50,362 nt of DNA, taken from Lentzea kentuckyensis (lineage in GTDB: Bacteria; Actinomycetota; Actinomycetes; Mycobacteriales; Pseudonocardiaceae). Both the position numbers and the translations under genes were made by a program. The notes beneath the pieces were generated by a model. It saw only the letters and a list, made by a program, of their open reading frames with translations. It was not told the origin of the DNA and did not search any database. This document shows positions 8,002-16,765 of the stretch, piece by piece (within the stretch, counting starts at the first letter, position 1; every line of letters begins with the position of its first letter). Location: NCBI RefSeq assembly GCF_002150765.1, contig NZ_MUYM01000145.1:1-50362 (forward strand), given 5' to 3'.

Positions 8002-8856
8002 ATGGCGTTCCAGGATCTCGGCGCGGAGGTGCGCCGGTTGCGCGAGAACACGGAGCCCGCTGCGATCGGGTTGCCGGTCGGCCGGCGGCGGGCTCGTGGC
8101 GTGCGGCGGGAGGAGCTCGCCGAGCTGGCCGGGGTGTCGGCGGACTACGTGCGGCGGCTGGAACAGGGCCGCCGTCACCCGTCCGCTGCGGTGGTGAACG
8201 CGATCGCCCGTGCGTTGTGCGTGAGGCCGGCCGAGTACGAACGGCTTTGCGCGCTGGCAGGGTATGCCGTGGCGGACGGGCAGGTGCCGCGGGAGGCCGG
8301 GTCCGCCGCGATGCGGTTGCTCGAGCGGTTCGCCGACACCCCCGTGTTCCTGACGGATGCGGCGTGGAACGTCGTCGCCGTCAACGGTGCGTGGCTGGCG
8401 CTCGGAGCGGGAGCGTCGAACCGGCAGGCCCGGGACTGGAACGTCGCATGGCGCACGTTCTCCCACGCCCACCGCGAGATCAGCCGCGATGACGACCACG
8501 CGGCCGCGTTCCGGGCGACGCTCGCCGCCCGGTTGCGCAGCACGTCCCTGCGCTACCCCGCCGACGAGCCGCTCGCCGAGCTCGTGGACGAGCTGCGGAC
8601 CACGAGCCGTTCCTTCGACAGCCTGTGGCGTGCGCCAAGAAACGTTGCTGACTTTGAGAATCGAGCCGTGTTCCGACATGCGGGCGTGGGTGACATCGCA
8701 CTCGACGGCACTCTGCTGGAGGTGCCCGGCAACAACCTCCAGGCGGTGGTGCTCACCGCCGCACCGAGTTCGGCCGACGCGGGACGGCTCGACGAGGTCG
8801 TCCGCGCCTTCACCGGGCCTGCCGTCGTCAGGGTGGGACAAGCTGGCCCAGGCTGA
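8002..8856 (+). CDS. XRE-family regulator with MmyB-like ligand domain
   Basis: Transcription factor with an N-terminal helix-turn-helix ('VRREELAELAGVSADYVRRLEQGRRHPS', about residues 34-61) and a C-terminal MmyB-like PAS-fold domain ('AWNVVAVNGAWLALG', 'DELRTTSRSFDSLWRAPRNVADFE', then a beta-rich tail). Members of this actinobacterial family often sit beside, and control, oxidoreductase or efflux genes. The ATG at 8002 (284 residues) was chosen because family likeness begins there; an upstream frame to 7882 lacks it. It lies 29 bp before the ATPase/GNAT-like gene on the same strand, so the two may be cotranscribed. The ligand is unknown. Confidence 0.88.
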   Translation: MAFQDLGAEVRRLRENTEPAAIGLPVGRRRARGVRREELAELAGVSADYVRRLEQGRRHPSAAVVNAIARALCVRPAEYERLCALAGYAVADGQVPREAGSAAMRLLERFADTPVFLTDAAWNVVAVNGAWLALGAGASNRQARDWNVAWRTFSHAHREISRDDDHAAAFRATLAARLRSTSLRYPADEPLAELVDELRTTSRSFDSLWRAPRNVADFENRAVFRHAGVGDIALDGTLLEVPGNNLQAVVLTAAPSSADAGRLDEVVRAFTGPAVVRVGQAGPG

Positions 8857-8885
8857 CCGGTCCGCGGGCGGCGATCCTGGGGGCC

Positions 8886-10844
8886 ATGTTGATCAACGTG
8901 CGCCTGGGCTTGGCGGGCCGGCTGGCCGCGGCGCGAGCGGGAGCGTTGGTGGGCAGGGACTCCGAGCGGTCGGTACTCGACCGGATGCTGTCCGGGGCGG
9001 CCGACGCGCCGCTCGTGGCGTACGTCCACGGTCCCGGCGGCATCGGCAAGTCCTCGCTGTTGCGCTACGCCGCCGCGCAGGCGGAGCTCGCTGGTCGCGA
9101 AGTCGTGCAGGTCGACGCGCGGTTCCTGAACGCGGATCCGCGGCGCCTGGAAGAAATCGCCGCGCTGGCGTGCGTCGAACCCGGTGTGGTGCTCCTGGTC
9201 GACGCTTTCGAGCGCTCCCAACAACTTGAGCCGTGGTTGCGCGACACCTTCTTGCGGCGGCTCGCGGAGGGAGCGATCGTCGTGCTCGCGAGCAGGATCG
9301 CCCCCGACGCCGAGTGGACGCTGGATCCCGGCTGGGCGCAGGTGTTCACCGAGCTGGCCCTGCGACCGCTCGACGCCGTCCAGTCCGATTCCCTTCTCGC
9401 CGCACGGAACGTCGCACCGGACCACCGCGCCGCCATCGTCGCCTTCGCGGGCGGCAGCCCGCTCGCTCTCTGCCTCGCCGCCTCGGCACCGGCCGCGGTC
9501 GGCGAGCCCACCGGCGAGATGCTGACCACCTTGATGGAGCGGCTGGTGGGCGATCTGCCGAGTGATGCTCACCGACGCGCCCTCGACGTCCTCGCGCAGG
9601 TTTGCGTCACGCGGGAGGAACTGCTGCGCGCGGTGCTCGGCGACGAGGACGCCGCGACGGTGTTCTCCTGGCTGCGCCGACAGCCCTACGTCGAGACCAC
9701 GCCCCAAGGACTGCATCCTCACGTCGCGGTGCGATCCACGCTCGCGGCCGATCTGCGGTGGCGGGACCCCGAGCGCTACCAGGAAGTCCGCACGCGCGTC
9801 TCGGTCGCATGCCTGAGCGCGGTGCGCCGGGCAGCCGAGGACGACGCACCGCAGCGCGCCGCGGAGTGGATGTTCCTCTTCCGCGACCAGGCCCGCCCGC
9901 ACGACCTGTACGACTGGCGGGCCCATCCCCACATCGAGGACACGCCTATCGGCTCCGCCGACGTGCCTCACATGTTGCGCATGGCCGGTGAATCCGCGGT
10001 CGCGCACTGGATCCGACACCAGCCGGAGGGCTTTCGCGTCTACCGCTCCGCGGGCAGGCTGCTGGGATTCATGGCCGTCCTGCGGCTGGAGGCGCCGTCG
10101 CCCGACGACCTGGCCGCCGACCCGGTGATCGCGGCGCTGTGGAAGCACGTCGAGGCGGCCGCTCCCCTGCGCCAGGGCGAGCACGTGGGCATCCGCCGCT
10201 TCGCCGTGCAGCCCGGCGGCCACCAACGGCCATCACCACTGATGGATCTCATCGGCCTGCGCACCGTCGCGGCCGAGCTGCGGACCCCGGGTCGGGCGGT
10301 GACCTTCACCGTCTTCCAGGACGCCGAACCGTGGCGGCACGACCTCACCGCCGCCGGGCTGCACGAGGTGGTGGCGGTGGAGGTCGACGGGCGCAGGCAG
10401 CACGTCTTCGGCAGGGACTGGCGGCAGCCCGTGGAGCAGTGGGCCGAGGACAGGGTCCGCGCCGCCGCGCCCGTGGCCTCGTGGGACCCGAGATCAGCCG
10501 ATCTCCTGCCGCGCAAGGCGTTCGAGAAGGGCGTACTCGAAGCACTGCGCACGTGGCGTGCTCCCCGCGAGTTCGCCACGAGCGTCCTGCTGCGGTCGCA
10601 CCTGGTGCGACCGGACTCGGCCGATCCCGTGACGGACCTGCGCGATGCCATCACGGCGGCCCTCGACGCGCTACGGGTCGACCCCGCCGGCGTCAAAGCG
10701 CACGACGCCCTCACCGCCACCTACATCTCGGCGTCCGGCACCCACAAGGCGACCGCGCGACGGCTGGGCGTGCCGTACGGCACCTACCGGCGCCACCTCG
10801 CCCTGGCCAAGGAGCGACTCGTCGCACACCTCCTGGCCAGGTGA
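8886..10844 (+). CDS. P-loop ATPase with GNAT-like and C-terminal HTH domains
   Basis: 652-residue protein of unknown role. Walker A is 'GPGGIGKSS' (49-57) and Walker B 'VVLLVDAFE' (102-110), with a winged-helix-like region to about 290, as in STAND or AAA regulators. The middle (about 350-520) has features of a GNAT acyltransferase fold ('GFRVYRSAGRLLGFMAVLRL', later 'FTVFQDAEPWRHDLTAAGL'). The last 35 residues ('HKATARRLGVPYGTYRRHL') form a helix-turn-helix close to sigma-factor region 4. The start is ATG 8886; the next upstream gene is 29 bp away. The design suggests a signal-gated transcriptional regulator, possibly with acyl-CoA sensing. The domain calls past the ATPase rest on pattern recognition only. 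Confidence 0.7.
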   Translation: MLINVRLGLAGRLAAARAGALVGRDSERSVLDRMLSGAADAPLVAYVHGPGGIGKSSLLRYAAAQAELAGREVVQVDARFLNADPRRLEEIAALACVEPGVVLLVDAFERSQQLEPWLRDTFLRRLAEGAIVVLASRIAPDAEWTLDPGWAQVFTELALRPLDAVQSDSLLAARNVAPDHRAAIVAFAGGSPLALCLAASAPAAVGEPTGEMLTTLMERLVGDLPSDAHRRALDVLAQVCVTREELLRAVLGDEDAATVFSWLRRQPYVETTPQGLHPHVAVRSTLAADLRWRDPERYQEVRTRVSVACLSAVRRAAEDDAPQRAAEWMFLFRDQARPHDLYDWRAHPHIEDTPIGSADVPHMLRMAGESAVAHWIRHQPEGFRVYRSAGRLLGFMAVLRLEAPSPDDLAADPVIAALWKHVEAAAPLRQGEHVGIRRFAVQPGGHQRPSPLMDLIGLRTVAAELRTPGRAVTFTVFQDAEPWRHDLTAAGLHEVVAVEVDGRRQHVFGRDWRQPVEQWAEDRVRAAAPVASWDPRSADLLPRKAFEKGVLEALRTWRAPREFATSVLLRSHLVRPDSADPVTDLRDAITAALDALRVDPAGVKAHDALTATYISASGTHKATARRLGVPYGTYRRHLALAKERLVAHLLAR

Positions 10845-10846
10845 CG

Positions 10847-11344
10847 TCAGCTCTTGCGGCGGCGAGGCGCTGCCGAACGCGGCGGCGTCGACCGCATGTG
10901 GTCCCGCACCGGCGCCAGCAGTCCTGCGAGGGTGTGAACATCGTCGCGCGACAGAGGTTCGAAGAGCAGCCTGCTGACGACCTCGATGTGCCCGGGCAAC
11001 ACCGTCGCGAGCAACGTGCGTCCGGCATCGGTCATGGTGACCGTGACGCTGCGCTCGTCGTCCGCGGACGGCGAGCGTTCGACCAGACCCGCCTTCTCCA
11101 GCAGTCCCACTTGGTAGGTCAGGCCGCTGCGGCTGTAGACGACGCCGTCGGCCAGGTCGGTCATGCGGTGGCTGCCCGTCGGCGAGTCCCCGAGCCGCGC
11201 CAGCAGTTGGAACTGCACGTAGCTCAGGTCACCAGCTTCCTTCAGCTGCTGCTCGACCGCGTGGCGCAGCAGGCTGGTCACCTCGACGAGGGCGAAGTAG
11301 GCGCCGAGCTGAACAGGGTCGAGCGACGGCGGTGAGTCGGGCAT
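10847..11344 (-). CDS. MarR-family transcriptional regulator
   Basis: 165-residue MarR repressor. The winged helix covers about residues 40-110, with 'LSYVQFQLLARLGDSPTG', 'RMTDLADGVVYSRSGLTYQVGLLEKAGLVER' and the wing 'DDERSVTVTMTDAGR'. The N- and C-terminal helices for dimerisation are present. It converges with the ATPase gene, 2 bp between the stops. A 16-bp near-palindrome GCTTCGAATTCGAAGG begins 15 bp upstream of its start codon, and near-identical palindromes precede the oxidoreductase gene at 12094. Autoregulation and control of the cupin and oxidoreductase genes are therefore likely. The effector is unknown; quinone or electrophile sensing is inferred from the target. Confidence 0.92.
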   Translation of the reverse strand: MPDSPPSLDPVQLGAYFALVEVTSLLRHAVEQQLKEAGDLSYVQFQLLARLGDSPTGSHRMTDLADGVVYSRSGLTYQVGLLEKAGLVERSPSADDERSVTVTMTDAGRTLLATVLPGHIEVVSRLLFEPLSRDDVHTLAGLLAPVRDHMRSTPPRSAAPRRRKS

Positions 11345-11358
11345 GGCCGCAGCCTACT

Positions 11359-11374
11359 GCTTCGAATTCGAAGG
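11359..11374. promoter_or_regulatory. MarR operator copy 1
   Basis: GCTTCGAATTCGAAGG lies between the MarR start (11344) and the cupin gene. It matches the two sites upstream of 12094 over 15 of 16 bases. A repressor bound here would block its own transcription. Confidence 0.7.
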
Positions 11375-11519
11375 AGCACCCGAGGCGGCGCAGTGTGCGC
11401 GGGCTGAGCAGCACTGGACACAGGTGAGCACCACAGGACGTGGCGGCCGGGCAGCGGTGCACACCAGGGTTCCAAGCAGGAGGACGGCGCCGCCGTCCCC
11501 ACCGACCCCGAGGACGACC

Positions 11520-11987
11520 TTGAGCATCCCCCACCTCTCCCAGCGGGAGGACCAGCAACAGCTCGAATGGATCGGCGGGAGCGTGTTCAGCGTCCTGCTC
11601 GACGCCGAGGCAACCGGAGGGCAGCTGACCGTCGGGCGCTTCGACGCCGGTCTCGGCGAGGCGCCGCCGTGGCACATGCACAACAACGAGGACGAGGTTT
11701 TCCTCCTGCTGTCCGGTTCCGCGCTGGTGTGGGCCGGCGACGAAGAGCACGAACTACGCGAAGGCGGCATCGTCTTCCTGCCTCGCCGCGTTCCACACAG
11801 CTACCGGATCACCTCCGAGAAGGCCGACCTGCTGCTCATCTCGACTCCTGGCGGGCTGGAGAAGATGTTCCGCCATGCCGGTCGCGACCTGCGTGAACCG
11901 CGTCCCGAGGGGTTCGAGATCCCGCTGTCGTTGCTCGCGGAAGCCGCCGAGATCTCCGGCAACGTCCTGCTCGACCCTCCCCGCTGA
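11520..11987 (+). CDS. Single-domain cupin protein
   Basis: 155-residue beta-barrel cupin. Motif 1 is 'PPWHMHNNEDEVFLLLSG', giving the metal ligands H, H and E. Motif 2 is 'LPRRVPHSYRI', giving the fourth ligand H. The TTG at 11520 behind GAGG is the start that fits the family. The same frame runs back to ATG 11343, but that extension crosses the MarR operator and is low-complexity. It could be a small dioxygenase, isomerase or sensor; cupins of this type often travel with MarR-controlled quinone reductases. It sits between MarR operator copies 1 and 2, so it is probably part of the same regulon. Confidence 0.8.
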   Translation: MSIPHLSQREDQQQLEWIGGSVFSVLLDAEATGGQLTVGRFDAGLGEAPPWHMHNNEDEVFLLLSGSALVWAGDEEHELREGGIVFLPRRVPHSYRITSEKADLLLISTPGGLEKMFRHAGRDLREPRPEGFEIPLSLLAEAAEISGNVLLDPPR

Positions 11988-12016
11988 CCCCAGGCCGTGA
12001 CGTGCCGCACGTCACT

Positions 12017-12045
12017 TTGCTTCGAATTCGAAGCAGGTCTACTCT
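12017..12045 (+). promoter_or_regulatory. Promoter with MarR operator copy 2 in its spacer
   Basis: TTGCTT (12017-12022) and TACTCT (12040-12045) are separated by 17 bp, a sigma-70-like promoter. The palindrome GCTTCGAATTCGAAGC at 12019-12034 covers the -35 edge and most of the spacer, a classic repression geometry. Confidence 0.6.
12019..12034. promoter_or_regulatory. MarR operator copy 2
   Basis: Perfect 16-bp palindrome GCTTCGAATTCGAAGC, 60 bp upstream of the oxidoreductase start. Confidence 0.7.
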
Positions 12046-12056
12046 CAGGTCCAGGT

Positions 12057-12072
12057 GCTTCGAGTTCGAAGC
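12057..12072. promoter_or_regulatory. MarR operator copy 3
   Basis: GCTTCGAGTTCGAAGC differs from copy 2 at one base. It lies 22 bp upstream of the oxidoreductase ATG, and its centre is 38 bp from that of copy 2. Confidence 0.7.
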
Positions 12073-12093
12073 AAGTTACGAGGGAGAGTTGCC

Positions 12094-13038
12094 ATGAAGG
12101 CAGTGCGTTTCCACGAGTTCGGCGGCCCCGAGGTCCTGCGGTACGAGGACGTGGAGCGGCCCGTCGCCGGAGCCGGTGAGGTCCTGGTCCGCGTCGCGGC
12201 CACGACGTTCAACCCCGTCGAGGGCAACATCCGCCTGGGCGTCATGCAGGGCCCGATCCCGGTCGAGCTGCCGCACACCCCCGGCCTCGACGTCGCCGGC
12301 ACGGTCGACGCACTGGGCGAGGGCGTCGAGGGCTTCGCGGTCGGCGACGAGGTCGTCGGCTTCCTGCCGATGACCAGGCCCGGCGCGGCGGCCGAGTACG
12401 TCATCGCACCGGCCCTCGCCCTGGCTCCGGCTCCCAAGGGCATCCCGCTGGCCGACGCCGCCGCGTTGCCGCTGGTGGGCCTCACCGCCTACCAGGCGCT
12501 CTTCGACCACGGCCAGCTGAAGGCCGGGCAGCGCGTGCTGGTCAACGGCGCGGGCGGACCGGTCGGTGGCTACGCCGTCCAGCTGGCCAAGGGGGCCGGT
12601 GCCCACGTGATCGCCACGGCCAGCCCGCGCAGCGCCGAGGCCGTGCGGACCGCCGGTGCCGACGAGGTCGTCGACCACACCACCACCAGCTTGCTCTCGG
12701 CGGTGACCGAGGAGGTTGACCTCGTGCTCAACCTCGCGCCGGTCGACCCGGCGGTCCTGGCCGAGCTGGTCACGGTGGTCCGCCCTGGCGGAGTCGTCGT
12801 CAACACGACGATCTGGATGCCCGCGCCGACCGACGAGGACCGCGACGTGCGCGGCATCAACCTCTACGTCCGCAGCGACGCCGAGCAGCTGGCGAAGCTC
12901 GTGGCGCTGGTCGACTCCAGCGACCTGCGGGTCGACGTCGCCCAGCGCGTACCGCTGACCGAACTGCCCGGGATCCACGCCCAGGCCGCGTCCGGCGCGG
13001 TCCGCGGCAAGGTCGTCTTCCTCGTCTCCGGCGTCTGA
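12094..13038 (+). CDS. Zinc-less medium-chain dehydrogenase / quinone oxidoreductase
   Basis: 314-residue NADPH-dependent oxidoreductase of the quinone oxidoreductase branch of the MDR family. The N-terminal GroES-like domain starts 'MKAVRFHEFGGPEVL' with 'FNPVEGNIRLG' and 'PHTPGLDVAGTV'. The nucleotide site is 'VLVNGAGGPVGGYAVQLAK' at about 149-167. Structural zinc cysteines are absent, as expected for this branch. The ATG at 12094 follows AGGGAG. Two MarR palindromes sit upstream, so it is probably the main target of the repressor at 10847, reducing quinones or reactive enones in the cytoplasm. Confidence 0.9.
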   Translation: MKAVRFHEFGGPEVLRYEDVERPVAGAGEVLVRVAATTFNPVEGNIRLGVMQGPIPVELPHTPGLDVAGTVDALGEGVEGFAVGDEVVGFLPMTRPGAAAEYVIAPALALAPAPKGIPLADAAALPLVGLTAYQALFDHGQLKAGQRVLVNGAGGPVGGYAVQLAKGAGAHVIATASPRSAEAVRTAGADEVVDHTTTSLLSAVTEEVDLVLNLAPVDPAVLAELVTVVRPGGVVVNTTIWMPAPTDEDRDVRGINLYVRSDAEQLAKLVALVDSSDLRVDVAQRVPLTELPGIHAQAASGAVRGKVVFLVSGV

Positions 13039-13065
13039 CAACCCACGAACAGAGACGAGCAGACC

Positions 13066-13337
13066 ATGTCGCTCGGTCTGGATCCCGAGATCGCCACCGC
13101 ACTGGCTCCAATGGCCGGTGCGATGGCGGCCGCCACCCCTCCGGCCGTGGGCGACGTCGAGGCGCGCAGGGCCATGTGGGAGCCGATCATCGGCGCCGCC
13201 GGAACGGCCCAGCCGATCCCGGCCTACGTGACCACCACCGACCACCACGCCACCGCGGACGACGGCGCACGGATCACGATGCGCTGCTACACCAAGAAAG
13301 GCGCGACGCCAGGCCCGGCCGTGCTGTTCTTCCACTC
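13066..13337 (+). pseudogene. Alpha/beta hydrolase (esterase/lipase), N-terminal stub
   Basis: The frame from ATG 13066 reads 'MSLGLDPEIATALAPMAGA', 'GDVEARRAMWEPII' and 'GARITMRCYTKKGATPGPAVLFFH'. This is the N-terminal cap and first strands of the hormone-sensitive-lipase-like alpha/beta hydrolases, where HGGG should follow. Likeness stops exactly there, at about 13337, and a different gene continues in another frame. The catalytic core is missing, so it is non-functional. Confidence 0.7.
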
Positions 13338-13889
13338 CCGATCGGCGTGTTCGCCGCCGATTGGAGCCTGCTGTGGTGGAACGACATGTGGACGGCCTTG
13401 CACGGCGATCCGTCCGGCCTACCGCCCGCCGAACGCAACCTCGCCCGCGCACTCTTCGGCACGGGCGAGGGCCGCTGGCACCTGCGCCCCGTCGCCTCGA
13501 CAGCCGGACCGTACGCTTTCGAGACCGCGATCGTCGCGGACCTGCGCGAAGCAGTCTCCCGCTACCCGGCCGACCCAGAACTGGCGGCGCTCGTGGACGG
13601 CTTGCGGACGGCCTCACCCTTCTTCGGTGAGCTGTGGTCGGTGGCGGGCATGGAACAGCTCACCGGCGATCTCAAAACGATCAGCCATCCCGAGCTGGGT
13701 GACGTCACTCCGGACTGCGACGTGCTGACCGTGCCCGGCGTCGACCTGCGCATCGTCACCTGCACGGCAACCGCGGGAACCAGCGGCGCCGACCAGCTCG
13801 ACCTCCTGCGTGCGTCCCGGCTCAGCGAGGCTCGCCGACGACCGAGCCGCCCAGGAAACCGGATCACTTGGTCTTGTCGGAGTTCCTGA
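13338..13889 (+). pseudogene. XRE-MmyB regulator, C-terminal fragment fused out of frame to hydrolase stub
   Basis: From about 13340 the +1-shifted frame reads 'IGVFAADWSLLWWNDMW', 'GRWHLRPVASTAG', 'VADLREAVSRYPADPELAALVDGLR' and 'GDVTPDCDVLTVPGVDLRIV', the MmyB-like ligand domain of XRE regulators. The helix-turn-helix half is missing. A deletion probably joined it to the hydrolase stub. It resembles, but is not a copy of, the intact regulator at 8002. The frame stops at 13889, overlapping the 3' end of the reverse lipoprotein gene. Confidence 0.7.
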
Positions 13890-14343
13890 GGTCCTCGACG
13901 ATCTGCTGCACGGCTTCCTTGATCTCGTCATTCACCGGAACCTCGTACACCGATACCCGTACGTTCCACCGTCCGGCGACGGCGTGCACCGCCAGTCCTC
14001 CCTCGCCGGGCTGCCCGGCCTCGCACGACTTGGTCTTCGAGTCCAACACCCCGCTGGTGCAGAGCATCGGGGTGAGCCGCTCCGACTCCTCCTGGCTCGC
14101 GTAGGCGACGAGTCCCAAGCCGAGCACCTTCTGGCCGGTCGACACGAAGACCTGGCAGCTGTCGGCTTCTTCGGCGCTCACCTGCGAGACCTGGAAGCCC
14201 TGGGTGATCACCGCCACCGGCTCGGGCTTCAGCAGGCCCGGACAGCCCGACTCGACCTTCTCAGCCAGTCCGGAAGGCACGTCGGTGCCGCACGCGGTCA
14301 CGAGCGCGAGTGCTGCCAGCACTCCTGCGAGCCTGATTCTCAC
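13864..14343 (-). CDS. Small secreted lipoprotein, function unknown
   Basis: The GTG at 14343 follows GGGGG and opens with a lipoprotein signal: 'VRIRLAGVLAALALVTAC', lipobox LVTAC near residue 18. The mature domain of about 140 residues has several cysteines ('SGCPG', 'DSCQVF', 'MLCTSGV', 'KSCEAG') and ends in 'DEIKEAVQQIVEDLRNSDKTK'. It resembles the short DUF3558-like lipoproteins of Pseudonocardiales in layout, but I cannot assign a family. Its 3' end overlaps the fused pseudogene by 26 bp. Confidence 0.75.
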   Translation of the reverse strand: MRIRLAGVLAALALVTACGTDVPSGLAEKVESGCPGLLKPEPVAVITQGFQVSQVSAEEADSCQVFVSTGQKVLGLGLVAYASQEESERLTPMLCTSGVLDSKTKSCEAGQPGEGGLAVHAVAGRWNVRVSVYEVPVNDEIKEAVQQIVEDLRNSDKTK

Positions 14344-14661
14344 TTGTCCCCCGTTGTGGCGCCTGATTGTCCGGCGCAGCGTGACATGATCGCACGCGAT
14401 GCTGGCGTTCACGGCGAGGGCAACGACGCCGTCGATGTCCCGGCGTCGTTCAAGGTCCGCGCGGCGATGGCCGGTCTCCTGCCGTTGGCCTCAGCCAGCC
14501 AGTGATCAACGACTCCCGCGCATCTCGGGTCTGACGCACATGTTCGAACGCCGCGACGGCCTCGACGTGCGCCCGATACGACTGCGTCCCACAGCACGCG
14601 CGTCCAACCGCCTGGTGACCGCACGAGGTCCACCATCAGGACGGAGAAGGCGCCGTAGCCG
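14344..14661. other. Gap with possible coding remnant
   Basis: No intact gene. On the reverse strand around 14500-14650 short segments read with good codon bias ('GYGAFSVLMVDLVRSPGGW', then after a shift 'YRAHVEAVAAFEHVRQTRD'). This suggests a decayed gene of unknown type. Confidence 0.35.
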
Positions 14662-15057
14662 TCACCTGGCCGCGTCGTACCGTTCCCGCGCCGCCATGAC
14701 GTCCGGCATCTGCGACTCGACGTCCTGGATGAGACCGAGCAGCAGTTCGGCGGTGTGCCTGCCCCGGTCGGTCAGGCTGTACTCCACCTTCGGCGGGATC
14801 GTCGCCTGTGCCTCGCGGTGGACGAACCCGTCCCGCTCCAGTGCCTGCAGCGTCTGCGCGAGCATCTTCTCGCTCACGCCGTCGACCCGGCGGCGCAGCT
14901 GGTTGAACCGGAAGGTGCCCTCGTGCAGGGCGACCATCGCCAGCGTGCCCCACTTGCCGGTCAGGTGTTCCAGCGTCGAACGCGACGGGCAGCGCTGCGC
15001 GAACGCGTCGAACACGAACTTGTCGTGCTCGTCCTCGGGACTCGCCACATCGCTCAC
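14662..15057 (-). CDS. HxlR-family transcriptional regulator
   Basis: 131-residue winged-helix regulator. 'FAQRCPSRSTLEHLTGKWGTLAMVALHEGTFRFNQLRRRVDGVSEKMLAQTLQALERDGFVHRE' is the HxlR DNA-binding region with its characteristic N-terminal cysteine (C23), a known redox or quinone-sensing residue in YodB/QorR-type members. The wing is 'PPKVEYSLTDRGR'. GTG at 15057 is the first plausible start. It is divergent from a QorB-like reductase gene with an operator-like palindrome between, the arrangement of the QorR/QorB pairs, so it is likely a thiol-based repressor of that gene. Confidence 0.92.
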   Translation of the reverse strand: MSDVASPEDEHDKFVFDAFAQRCPSRSTLEHLTGKWGTLAMVALHEGTFRFNQLRRRVDGVSEKMLAQTLQALERDGFVHREAQATIPPKVEYSLTDRGRHTAELLLGLIQDVESQMPDVMAARERYDAAR

Positions 15058-15126
15058 ACCTCACATACTACCCAATCCGCCGCACGATTCTAGAGATCGT
15101 ACTCACTCAGGGGTTGCACTTTCGAA

Positions 15127-15142
15127 AAGTTTGTACAAACTT
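15127..15142. promoter_or_regulatory. Operator-like palindrome between HxlR and reductase genes
   Basis: AAGTTTGTACAAACTT is a perfect 16-bp palindrome centred 40 bp upstream of the reductase ATG. It has AT-rich flanks in an otherwise GC-rich region and is the probable binding site of the HxlR protein. Confidence 0.65.
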
Positions 15143-15174
15143 GAATGAAGTACCGACACGAAGGAGACCCCCTG

Positions 15175-16035
<861 letters not shown>

Positions 16036-16060
16036 CCCGGCGCACTCGAAGGAGACAGTC

Positions 16061-16489
16061 GTGGAAACGAGCAAGACCAAGGTGATCCTCGGCGTGCTGG
16101 CCGCGATCGTGCTGGCCTCCGCCGCCAACACCGCCGTGTCCTTCGCCGCCCAGGCGCTCGGCGCCGCCCCCGAGGTGATCCAAGGCCTCACACCCCAGGC
16201 CTACGTGTTCCTCACCGCGGTCGGCGTGATCGTGGCCGCCGTGGCGTGGGCCCTGATCCGCAGCAAGGCCGCCCGGCCGAACGCCGTGCTGCGCAAGCTG
16301 GTGCCGATCGTCGTCGCCGTGTCACTGCTGCCCGACCTGCTGCTGTTCGGCATCCCCGGCGCGAGCCCGGTCGGCGTGGTCGCCCTCATGTTGATGCACG
16401 TCGTGGTGGCCGCGGTCGCAGTGCCGATCTTCCGCACCGTGCTGCCATTGCCCGCGGACAGGACTCAGGACGCCACCGCCCGCGTCTGA
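16061..16489 (+). CDS. Four-helix membrane protein, DUF6069-like
   Basis: 142-residue integral membrane protein from GTG 16061, behind AAGGAGA. It has four hydrophobic helices: about 8-30 ('VILGVLAAIVLASAANTAV'), 45-66, 80-100 ('LVPIVVAVSLLPDLLLFGI') and 108-130 ('VVALMLMHVVVAAVAVPIF'). The pattern of P-D-LLLF in helix 3 and LMHVVVA in helix 4 matches the DUF6069 family found beside quinone reductases in actinobacteria. It is cotranscribed with the reductase at 15175. Its biochemical role is unknown. Confidence 0.82.
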   Translation: METSKTKVILGVLAAIVLASAANTAVSFAAQALGAAPEVIQGLTPQAYVFLTAVGVIVAAVAWALIRSKAARPNAVLRKLVPIVVAVSLLPDLLLFGIPGASPVGVVALMLMHVVVAAVAVPIFRTVLPLPADRTQDATARV

Positions 16490-16765
16490 TCACCGCCGCA
16501 CGGGGACGGGCGCCACCGGATTCGCTCCGATGGCGCCCGCCGCAGCGGGAGCGACCGCCACGTGCGCACCACGAAGCCCTCACCGGCTCCTGGGCCCGGG
16601 CACGATCCGGGCCACACCGCTCTGAGCTCGGCCCCTCCTTCCCGTGGACGATGTGCCAACACCGCACGCGAAGCCGGTTCGCATCCTAAGTGGACAGATC
16701 GACGAGGCGAACGGATGCGGTGCGCCCCGGGTGGCGCCATGCCCAGGACCTCGCCGGGCGGTCGG

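Noticed and set aside
8553..10226. 557-codon reverse open frame
   Set aside because: Antisense to the ATPase gene; composition typical of a GC-rich shadow frame.
11343..11519. N-terminal extension of the cupin frame to ATG 11343
   Set aside because: It crosses the MarR operator and is low-complexity; TTG 11520 fits the family.
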